From positions 1 to 5,701 of the forward strand of contig QGVC01000231.1 in the NCBI GenBank assembly GCA_003242645.1: a stretch of 5,701 bases of DNA, in the 5' to 3' direction. The notes beneath the pieces are model-generated. The model was not told the DNA's origin, searched no databases, and was given only the letters and a program-made list of their open reading frames with translations. This stretch comes from Pseudomonadota bacterium. Lineage in GTDB: Bacteria > Pseudomonadota > Alphaproteobacteria > Rhizobiales > Hyphomicrobiaceae. Below are positions 1 through 5,687 of the stretch, piece by piece (the stretch's first letter is position 1; every line of letters begins with the position of its first letter). The position numbers and the translations under genes are program-made.

Positions 1-53
1 GCAGCGATGAGATCGAAAAGCTCATCGCAGAGCGCGCAGTCGCGGCGGCCTAG
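1..53 (+). CDS. C-terminal end of an unidentified upstream gene (partial)
   Basis: One plus-strand frame (codons from base 3) is open from the window edge to a TAG at 51-53 and reads SDEIEKLIAERAVAAA. This charged, alternating helix-like end looks like a real protein C-terminus, and a 90-base gap before udgX follows. The stretch is too short to assign a family. IEKLIAERA vaguely recalls a helix in cysteinyl-tRNA synthetases, but in those enzymes the protein continues well beyond that point, so I make no functional call. A second frame is also open here, so even the frame is an inference. Confidence 0.4.
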   Translation, partial: SDEIEKLIAERAVAAA

Positions 54-61
54 ACTGCGTA

Positions 62-81
62 AGAATGGGCTCGGCCATTCT
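62..81 (+). terminator. 7-bp hairpin after the upstream stop codon, possible terminator
   Basis: AGAATGG (62-68) pairs perfectly with CCATTCT (75-81) across a 6-base loop. It begins 8 bases after the TAG that ends the upstream reading frame and lies in the only gap before udgX, which is where a terminator would be expected. There is no T-run behind the stem (TCTGAACC follows) and the stem is short. It could therefore be a weak or Rho-assisted end, or chance. Confidence 0.3.
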
Positions 82-132
82 CTGAACCAATCGCATTCCG
101 CACGGGTTGAAGCCTCGATTTTCGGAGCTTGT

Positions 133-146
133 GAGGCCTCGCCGTG
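133..146 (+). promoter_or_regulatory. Ribosome binding site and GTG start of udgX
   Basis: GAGG at 133-136 lies 7 bases before the GTG at 144-146. An in-frame TGA at 132-134 closes the frame just upstream, and there is no ATG between that stop and the conserved CxxC region. The GTG is therefore the first usable start, and it places the CxxC at residues 22-25, near the N-terminus as in the family. Confidence 0.6.
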
Positions 147-770
147 CCCACCATAGCCGACGCCGCCGAGGCTAGATTGCACGAAGTCGCGAACGAAGCA
201 GCGCGTTGCCAGCGTTGCCCGCTGTACAAGCTCGGCACGCAGACGGTGTTCGGTTCAGGCCCGGCCGATGCGCCTGTGATGATGGTCGGCGAGCAGCCAG
301 GGGACGTGGAAGATCGGCAAGGTCTGCCCTTCGTAGGGCCTGCGGGCCGCATGCTCGACCGGGCCCTCGAAACCGCCGGCTTGCGGCGTGACCGGATCTA
401 CGTCACAAACGCAGTAAAGCACTTCAAGCACGTGATTGATCGGGGCAAGCGCCGTATTCACCAGAAGCCCAACGCCTACGAAATTGATCGTTGCAAATGG
501 TGGCTCGATCTCGAACTTGAGATCATAAAGCCGGAGCTTACGGTCGCCTTGGGAGGCACGGCAGTAAGAGCCTTGGCGGGACGGCCAATCACGATCAAGA
601 GCGCCAGAGGTGAGGTCTTGCGAACGGCCGACGGGCGAAACATGTTGGTGACGATCCACCCGTCAGCGATCCTGAGATTGCGCGAATCGGAAAGCCGGGC
701 AGCGGAGCTCGCCCGCTTTGCGGACGACCTGCGGAAGGTTGGCCGACTGGTTCCGGCCGTGCGAAGGTAA
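144..770 (+). CDS. udgX: UdgX-type uracil-DNA binding protein (uracil-DNA glycosylase superfamily, Fe-S)
   Basis: This is a cytoplasmic DNA-repair protein of 208 residues, a normal length for the family. UdgX recognises uracil in DNA, excises it, and stays covalently attached to the resulting abasic site through a histidine. Visible signatures are C22-x-x-C25 and C117 (likely [4Fe-4S] ligands), GEQPG at 49-53, PFVGPAG at 62-68, VKHFK with H93 where family 4 enzymes carry a cysteine, the diagnostic KRRIH loop at 102-106 with H106 as the expected covalent residue, and HPSAILR at 172-178. The KRRIH loop separates UdgX from ordinary family 4 glycosylases. Translation starts at GTG. The DUF2905 gene follows after 13 bases, so the two are probably co-transcribed. 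No SOS box was recognised in the 90 bases upstream. The family call is firm; covalent activity is inferred from the intact motif. Confidence 0.93.
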   Translation: MPTIADAAEARLHEVANEAARCQRCPLYKLGTQTVFGSGPADAPVMMVGEQPGDVEDRQGLPFVGPAGRMLDRALETAGLRRDRIYVTNAVKHFKHVIDRGKRRIHQKPNAYEIDRCKWWLDLELEIIKPELTVALGGTAVRALAGRPITIKSARGEVLRTADGRNMLVTIHPSAILRLRESESRAAELARFADDLRKVGRLVPAVRR

Positions 771-786
771 GAGGGTGCACGCCATG
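771..786 (+). promoter_or_regulatory. Ribosome binding site fixing the DUF2905 start at ATG 784
   Basis: GAGGG at 771-775 begins directly after the udgX stop and sits 8 bases before ATG 784-786. The frame is also open upstream into udgX (an ATG at 718 and a GTG at 775). Those starts would add residues that do not look like the family, and neither is as well placed relative to a ribosome binding site. ATG 784 is therefore preferred. Confidence 0.65.
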
Positions 787-984
787 GCCAGGATGATCAT
801 CCTCATCGGCCTCGTTCTTGTCGCGGTTGGACTCGTCTGGATGCTTGCTGAACGGCTTGGCCTCGGCCGCTTGCCGGGGGACATCGTCATCGAGCGCGAG
901 AACTTCCGCCTGTACATCCCGCTGATGACGATGCTGATCGTCAGCATCGTGCTGAGCCTAGTGATGTGGCTGATCAACCGGTAG
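784..984 (+). CDS. DUF2905 family small membrane protein
   Basis: The product is a 66-residue inner-membrane protein with two hydrophobic segments, about residues 3-22 and 45-64. They are joined by a conserved polar stretch containing GRLPGDI (28-34) and an ERENFR segment (38-43), the hallmark of DUF2905. The length matches this short family. Its biochemical function is unknown to me; it is usually annotated only as a domain of unknown function. It lies 13 bases behind udgX with its own ribosome binding site, suggesting a two-gene transcript, but that does not show a repair role. It ends at TAG 982-984, 61 bases from the stop of the convergent large gene. Confidence 0.88.
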   Translation: MARMIILIGLVLVAVGLVWMLAERLGLGRLPGDIVIERENFRLYIPLMTMLIVSIVLSLVMWLINR

Positions 985-1029
985 GCGCATCACACTACCC
1001 CACCTCATCGCACCACCAGCGCAGCGGCG

Positions 1030-1047
1030 GAGACGCTGAACCGTCTC
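1030..1047. terminator. Inverted repeat in the convergent gap, possible bidirectional terminator
   Basis: GAGACG (1030-1035) and CGTCTC (1042-1047) form a perfect 6-bp stem with a 6-base loop. It lies between the ends of two converging genes and touches the TGA (1046-1048) of the minus-strand gene. That position suits a shared terminator, but there is no T-run on either side and the stem is short, so this is tentative. Confidence 0.28.
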
Positions 1048-4000
1048 AGCGCGAGGATCTATTCGCCTCGGCAGGAGGCTGCGGGGCCGGCTCAGCTGGC
1101 TGGGCACCATTGGCGCCGTTTGCTGGAGGCCGCGCAGGCGGAATTTCGGTGAGGGGCACGCCCGCAAGCCGCGCCAAGCTCTCAGCAATCGCGGGCGGAA
1201 GCCCTGGGAACTGCGGCGCGTTCGGGCTCGCCTGGGGAGATGGCGGCGTGCCTCGCTGGGGAGCCTGCCCCACCGGCGGTGGCGGCGGCATGGCTGGCCC
1301 ATTCGGGCGGGCCATCTGAGGCGGTGGCATTGGCGGCGCGTGCTGACCATTCGGCCGTGGAGGCGGCTGTGCCCCAGGTTGGGCTTGCGGACGTGTGGCC
1401 TGCATCCCTGCCGGGGCGGCACGACCGGGCTCCGTGGGCGGGACGCCCGGTGCCATCCGGCTCTGGCCGGGTGGAACCGGTGGCGGTCCGCCTTGGCTCG
1501 CCGGCTGGGGCGGAACGATCCGCGAAGGTCTCGGCGGCGGAGGCGGCGCAGTCTTGGGAGCCGCCGTCAAACTCGCTGGAGCGGGCGGCGGGTGCTGTGG
1601 CTGTCGTGAGGGTTGTTGTGCCGGCGGCGGCTGTGTCCGCGCTTGGCCATTGCCCGGCCTCGCCACAGGAGCCGCAGGTTCTGGCGCCGACGTCTTGCCT
1701 GGCTGCGAAGGGCCGCGCGGCTGCAGTGGCAGCGGCGGAGCAGCGACCAACGGTGCAGGCTTCTGCTCCTGTTGCTGGGGAGGCGGTGGGGGCGGTGGAA
1801 CTGTCTTAACCTCCGGCTCGGTCTTGGCTGCGCTCGCGCGCTTGCCTCCGGTCCGCAGTGGAAGGAGCTGCCGAACCGTCTTCAGAGCTCCGCGCTTCTT
1901 CGCGGACTGTTCAGCCGTCTGGCTATCCTTCTTTGCCTCTGCGGGCCGCGCGGCCGGCTCTTGCGGGCCAGCCGATTGCGCGGCTGCATGACCGTTGGGC
2001 TTGGCGGCCGCTGAGGCTGCCAGCTCGGCGGCATTTCCATCTCGCGCAGCGATCGGCTCTGTCTCGCGCTTCTTCTTTCTACGGCGGGCGGGCTTCGGCC
2101 GGAAAAGCCCCCTGCGTTCCAGCTTGAGCTCCGCCTTGCGGATCGTGCGCAGCAGCTGCAGCGCTTCGCGGTCGGTCATCGGCTCGCCGTAGTAGACGCC
2201 CTGACCGAACTCGCATCCAAGCGCGCGGAGGAAGCTCGCGTCCTCTGCGACCTCAATCCCTTCTCCGAGCACGCGTTTGCCCAGCTCGTGCGCGAGCGCA
2301 ATGATCGAGCGCACGATCGGGGCGCCGGGGCCATTGTCCGCGCTCGACTGCACAAGGCCACGGTCGATCTTGATCACGTCGAACGGGAAGCGCTGGAGAT
2401 AGGCGAGCGAGGAGTAGCCCGTGCCGAACTCGTCGAGGGTCAAGCTGGCGCCGGAGGTGCGCAGCATCTCCAGAACGTGAACAGCTTGTTCCGGATTCTC
2501 CATCGCCACGCACTCGGCGATTTCGAGCCTCAGCGCACCCGGAGGCACCAGAGCACGGCCGAGGATGTGGCGGATCTCCTGGATGAGATCCTGACGGAAA
2601 AACTGATTGGTCGACAGATTGACGCTGACGAATATCGACTTGTCGCCGCGCGGCAGCTCCTTCTGCCACTTCGCGGCTTCTTGTGCCGCGTGGGTCAGAA
2701 TGTACGAGCCGAGACTTACGAGCAGGTCGCTTCCTTCGGCAACTTGAACGAAGTCGGCGATGCCGAGCTGCCCGAGCTTCGGATGGTCCCAGCGCACCAC
2801 TGCCTCGAATCCCGCCAGCTCCTCCGTAGGCAGATAAATGATGGGCTGGTAGACGAGGCGGATCTGATTGCGCTCGAGCGCGCGCCGGATCTCGTCCTCC
2901 AGGATGACGCGGTCCCCTGCTTCCCTGCGCATCTCCGGCAGGAACATCTCGACCCGATCCGCACCGCCACGCTTGGCGCGGTACATGGCGATCTCGGCTT
3001 CCTTCAGGAGATCCTGCGCGCTGACCTCACTACCGCTCATGACAGCGATGCCAGTAGACGTCGTGAGCGTGATCTCCTTGCCGGAAATCTTGATCGGGGA
3101 ACGCAGAGCGCGCCTTATGCGCTCGGCAATCATGGCGAGCTCGCGCGGCTCGTGCTGGGCCACCAGCAGAATCGCGAACTGATCACCCCCCACGCGCGCC
3201 AGCGTGTCTTGCGGGCCGATATGGCGCATCAGTCGCCGCGCCACCGTGAGCAGCAGGCTGTCCCCAACGATCAGCCCGAGTGAAGCGTTGACGTTCTTGA
3301 ACCGGTCGATGTCGATGAAGAAGACCGTCGGGCGGATGTTCGGCTCGGTCTTGGCGCGCACGATGGCCATGCCGAGCCGGTCGAGGAAAAGCTCCCGATT
3401 GGGCAGCCCGGTCAGGCTGTCGTGAACGGCATCGTGCATGAGCCGTTCTTGCGCCCGCTTTGCCTCGGTGATGTCGCGCATTAGGCCGACACACCGCAGA
3501 GCCCGCCGATCCGAATTCGGCACGCTTGCCGCTTCCAGTTCGAACCAGCGGTAGGAATTGTCGGCGTGCCGCATTCTGAGCTGGATGTGCAGGCTGCCTC
3601 CGTTGCGCTCCTGCACGCCCAAGAGCACCAGGCGAAAACGCTCCCGATCGGCCGGGTGCAGATGCTTGACGAAGTCGTCGACTTTCGTCGACAGCTCCCC
3701 GACCGTAAGCCCGAGCGAAGCCTCGATGATGGGGCTCACCTTGATCTCGTCGCGCCGGGCGTACCACTCCCAGACGGCTGCCCCAGCCCCATCGATGGCG
3801 AGGGAGCGGAGCTGCAGCTCGCTCGGAGCGGAGCCATAAACCGGCTCGTAGGAGCGGAAGGCAAACTGCGTGACGGTGAAGCCCATCAACACAACGATGA
3901 GGACCAGCCCGGCCGTGAGGCCCGAAACGACGATGTCGCCCGAAAGCTGGCCCGTCAGCGTCACGCCGGCAGCGAAAATCCAGACGAGAAACAAGAGCCA

Positions 4001-5083
4001 GGTCGGAATGAGCGCCAACGCGCGATCCTGCCCGCGTAAGGCCAGATACAGGATCAGCACGGCCCCGACCGCACCGATAGCCACAAACGACGCCCGCGCG
4101 AATGAGGCCGCCAAGCGCGGATCGATGACGGCAATGAAGACAAGGGAAAGCTGCGCCACGATCCAGATCGTCGCCAGCATGCGAATGAAGCCATGCCAGG
4201 CGCTGAGGCGCAGGAATACGCCAACGAAGATGACAATGCTGGCCGCGATCGCCGACTCGGTTGCGGCCCGGTAGACGGCGTTATCCTGAGCTCGGAGCTG
4301 GAAAAGCTTGTGCCAGAAGCCGAAGTCGACGCAGAGGTAGCCGAGTACGCACCAAGCCACCAGGGACGCGGCCGGAAAGATCGCCTTGTGGTTGGCTGCG
4401 AAGATGGCCGTCAGAAAGATCGCGAGCAGGCCCGTGATCCCGAGCATGATGCCGTTGAAAAGCTGCCTGTCGCGAGCCTTGAGCTCATACTCCAACGGCT
4501 TCCAGAGATAGATGCGGGGGACGCGTTCGGAGGCCAATTCCGCTGCGTAGGTGATCGTCTGGCCCGGCTCCAGCGTGATGCGGAAGATGTCGGCGCGGTC
4601 GCTTTTCACGCGGTCCGGGAGAAACCCGAGTGATGGTGTTACGGCCTCGATGCGCTTGGCATCCAGATCCGGCCAAATGATAGAGGAGCCAATGATCGTG
4701 TAGCGCTCGGCCGTCAGCCACCGTTCGATGACCTTATCTGTCGGGTTGTGGAGCGCGAAAACGATCCAGTTCGGGCTAATGCCCGGCGTGCTGGCCCTGA
4801 TCGACATGCGACCCCTGACGCCGTCCGGGCCTGCAGCCGTCTCGACCTGGAGCGTGTCGCCCTGGCTCGTGTGAATCTCACCTTGCCCGGTGATCTCGAT
4901 CCGGTCCTGATCCGGGTGAACCGTTATAGGCTCCAGTGCCCATGCGGGATCGGCAGCGCTGGCGAGAAAAATTAGCGCAACCAGCGCAAACAGCAGGCCG
5001 TTAATGGGCGCTCCCGCCGGCCCTCTTAGCAAGGTCCGGCCGAAGTGCGCTGCCTTCCCTCTTCGATCTTTCAGGCCCCCCAC
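1046..5083 (-). CDS. Membrane 7TMR-DISM-like / PAS / degenerate GGDEF / EAL c-di-GMP signalling protein with long proline-rich tail
   Basis: A 1345-residue inner-membrane receptor, probably a c-di-GMP phosphodiesterase. Order: signal peptide (hydrophobic 28-46, likely cut after AWA at 47-49); periplasmic beta-rich domain, about 60-195, resembling the 7TMR-DISM extracellular type; seven hydrophobic helices, about 208-409; PAS with PAC end (MRDITE, 535-540), about 424-545; GGDEF, about 550-717; EAL, about 730-980; basic cluster 998-1006; Ala/Pro/Gln-rich tail to the end. The GGDEF site reads GGDQF (632-636), GLIVGD replaces the usual GHxxGD, and the I-site arginine is a glycine (G623), so cyclase activity is unlikely. 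EAL retains E760, N822, E854, E857, D884, K905, D907, E941 and Q961, but reads EAV and DEFGTG. Caulobacter PdeA (PAS-GEDEF-EAL), where the degenerate domain binds GTP and activates EAL, is a useful precedent. The GTG start overlaps the preceding acetyltransferase stop. Activity and signal are inferred. Confidence 0.92.
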   Translation of the reverse strand: MGGLKDRRGKAAHFGRTLLRGPAGAPINGLLFALVALIFLASAADPAWALEPITVHPDQDRIEITGQGEIHTSQGDTLQVETAAGPDGVRGRMSIRASTPGISPNWIVFALHNPTDKVIERWLTAERYTIIGSSIIWPDLDAKRIEAVTPSLGFLPDRVKSDRADIFRITLEPGQTITYAAELASERVPRIYLWKPLEYELKARDRQLFNGIMLGITGLLAIFLTAIFAANHKAIFPAASLVAWCVLGYLCVDFGFWHKLFQLRAQDNAVYRAATESAIAASIVIFVGVFLRLSAWHGFIRMLATIWIVAQLSLVFIAVIDPRLAASFARASFVAIGAVGAVLILYLALRGQDRALALIPTWLLFLVWIFAAGVTLTGQLSGDIVVSGLTAGLVLIVVLMGFTVTQFAFRSYEPVYGSAPSELQLRSLAIDGAGAAVWEWYARRDEIKVSPIIEASLGLTVGELSTKVDDFVKHLHPADRERFRLVLLGVQERNGGSLHIQLRMRHADNSYRWFELEAASVPNSDRRALRCVGLMRDITEAKRAQERLMHDAVHDSLTGLPNRELFLDRLGMAIVRAKTEPNIRPTVFFIDIDRFKNVNASLGLIVGDSLLLTVARRLMRHIGPQDTLARVGGDQFAILLVAQHEPRELAMIAERIRRALRSPIKISGKEITLTTSTGIAVMSGSEVSAQDLLKEAEIAMYRAKRGGADRVEMFLPEMRREAGDRVILEDEIRRALERNQIRLVYQPIIYLPTEELAGFEAVVRWDHPKLGQLGIADFVQVAEGSDLLVSLGSYILTHAAQEAAKWQKELPRGDKSIFVSVNLSTNQFFRQDLIQEIRHILGRALVPPGALRLEIAECVAMENPEQAVHVLEMLRTSGASLTLDEFGTGYSSLAYLQRFPFDVIKIDRGLVQSSADNGPGAPIVRSIIALAHELGKRVLGEGIEVAEDASFLRALGCEFGQGVYYGEPMTDREALQLLRTIRKAELKLERRGLFRPKPARRRKKKRETEPIAARDGNAAELAASAAAKPNGHAAAQSAGPQEPAARPAEAKKDSQTAEQSAKKRGALKTVRQLLPLRTGGKRASAAKTEPEVKTVPPPPPPPQQQEQKPAPLVAAPPLPLQPRGPSQPGKTSAPEPAAPVARPGNGQARTQPPPAQQPSRQPQHPPPAPASLTAAPKTAPPPPPRPSRIVPPQPASQGGPPPVPPGQSRMAPGVPPTEPGRAAPAGMQATRPQAQPGAQPPPRPNGQHAPPMPPPQMARPNGPAMPPPPPVGQAPQRGTPPSPQASPNAPQFPGLPPAIAESLARLAGVPLTEIPPARPPANGANGAQPAEPAPQPPAEANRSSR
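1049..2128 (-). other. Low-complexity tail of the EAL protein (residues 986-1345)
   Basis: After the EAL fold the protein continues for 360 residues rich in Pro, Ala and Gln, with almost no hydrophobic core residues. This predicts an intrinsically disordered cytoplasmic tail. It begins with a basic cluster (RRRKKKR within 1000-1006), passes an Ala-rich stretch and a second basic patch (1062-1082), then holds eight runs of three or more prolines: 1096-1102, 1152-1154, 1165-1167, 1180-1184, 1200-1202, 1240-1242, 1253-1255 and 1266-1270. A short ordered-looking segment, residues 1297-1313 (PAIAESLARLAGVPLTE), lies near the end. The frame is continuous with the EAL domain and has no stop, so the tail is genuine coding sequence. 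Confidence 0.8.
1262..1357 (-). repeat. Imperfect 16-residue tandem repeat in the proline-rich tail
   Basis: Residues 1243-1258 (RPNGQHAPPMPPPQMA) and 1259-1274 (RPNGPAMPPPPPVGQA) start with the same RPNG and share the Met/Pro-rich body. A looser relative, ARPGNGQARTQPPP, occurs at 1141-1154. This suggests the tail grew by short duplications. Confidence 0.5.
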
Positions 5084-5093
5084 TATCCCTCCC
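5081..5093 (-). promoter_or_regulatory. TAGTG stop-start overlap with ribosome binding site for the EAL gene
   Basis: On the minus strand the acetyltransferase stop TAG (5085-5083) shares one base with the GTG start (5083-5081). GGGAGGG (5093-5087) lies 3 bases before the GTG, slightly close but strong. The arrangement suggests translational coupling. The next in-frame ATG would be codon 93, which would remove the signal peptide, so the GTG is the better start. Confidence 0.7.
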
Positions 5094-5673
5094 GCGGGTC
5101 GTCAGCCAAAGTCGCGTAAAGCAGGTGATCCTGCCAAACGCCATTGATCTTGAGATACCGGCGAGCTAGCCCTTCACGCTGAAATCCGTTCTTCTCCAGC
5201 ACCCGGATCGAAGCAGTATTGCTCGGCATGCAGGCAGCTTCGAGGCGATGCAACTTAAGCTCCTCGAACGCAAACCGGACGATCCCTGCCACGGCCTTCG
5301 TCATCAAGCCCCGGCCGGCATAGGGCTTGCCGATCCAATAGCCCACCGCCGCCGCCTGGGTTACGCCACGCCGAACATTGCTCAGCGTAATCCCTCCGAG
5401 CAGGCGATCGTCCAAATCACGGAAGAGGAAGAACGCGTAGCCCAAGTCCTCCCGCAGCTCCCGCTGGTAGTGCCGCACCCGGCGGCGGAAGGCGTCGCGA
5501 GACAGCTCATCCCGCGTCCACTGAGGTTCCCAGGGGGTGAGGTGGTCGCGGCTCAATGCCCTGAGCTCGGCCCAGGCGGCGTAGTCGCCCATGTGAGGCG
5601 GCCTGAGGTGGATGCCGTCAACGCGCACGTGTGGGAGCCAATCGCCGCCGATGCCGGATCTCAGGAAAGCCAT
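5083..5673 (-). CDS. GNAT N-acetyltransferase, RimJ-like (ribosomal-protein-alanine acetyltransferase family)
   Basis: The product is a 196-residue cytoplasmic acetyl-CoA-dependent N-acetyltransferase. The family includes RimJ, which acetylates the N-terminal alanine of ribosomal protein S5. The substrate here is not shown by sequence; other RimJ/RimL-like proteins act on different N-termini or small molecules. Visible features are the HLRPP strand near the N-terminus (22-26), the acetyl-CoA core GYWIG (111-115) followed by the AGRGLMT pyrophosphate loop (119-125), and the C-terminal NTASIRVLEKNGFQREG (152-168) typical of RimJ-type proteins. Its length is usual for the family. ATG 5673 is backed by AAAGGAG (5687-5681) 7 bases upstream. 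Its stop overlaps the start of the EAL receptor gene, so both are on one transcript whose promoter lies outside the window. Confidence 0.9.
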   Translation of the reverse strand: MAFLRSGIGGDWLPHVRVDGIHLRPPHMGDYAAWAELRALSRDHLTPWEPQWTRDELSRDAFRRRVRHYQRELREDLGYAFFLFRDLDDRLLGGITLSNVRRGVTQAAAVGYWIGKPYAGRGLMTKAVAGIVRFAFEELKLHRLEAACMPSNTASIRVLEKNGFQREGLARRYLKINGVWQDHLLYATLADDPREG

Positions 5674-5680
5674 CGCCCTG

Positions 5681-5687
5681 CTCCTTT
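5681..5687 (-). promoter_or_regulatory. Ribosome binding site of the acetyltransferase gene
   Basis: AAAGGAG on the minus strand ends 7 bases before ATG 5673-5671, a near-consensus Shine-Dalgarno site at normal spacing. It supports this start. Confidence 0.7.

Noticed and set aside
107..135. Possible promoter TTGAAG (107-112) with TGTGAG (130-135) at 17-base spacing before udgX
   Set aside because: The -35-like box is fair but the -10 match is poor, and the implied transcript start would nearly touch the GTG. Such matches are expected by chance.
255..659. Minus-strand open frame of 134 codons across udgX
   Set aside because: It is antisense to the region encoding GEQPG, KRRIH and HPSAILR of udgX, which is clearly the real gene. 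It has no family resemblance and no good start context.
663..977. Minus-strand open frame of 104 codons across the udgX end and DUF2905
   Set aside because: It is antisense to two recognised genes and has a shadow-like composition rich in Arg, Ser, Met and Thr.
1240..1991. Overlapping plus-strand frames of 189 and 198 codons, Ala- and Gly-rich
   Set aside because: They are the complement of the proline-rich tail: reversed proline codons read as Gly, Arg or Trp. The minus frame is continuous with the EAL domain and explains the region.
2288..3283. Plus-strand open frame of 331 codons opposite the GGDEF-EAL region
   Set aside because: It lies wholly antisense to well-defined GGDEF and EAL motifs. 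Its composition (Arg, Glu, Asp, His and Leu-rich, no recognisable domain) is what the complement of a GC-rich gene gives. Long antisense frames are common in such genomes.
4193..4633. Plus-strand open frame of 146 codons opposite the transmembrane region
   Set aside because: It is the complement of hydrophobic helix codons, giving an artificial acidic and polar protein. The minus frame has clear membrane helices in the right order for a sensor.
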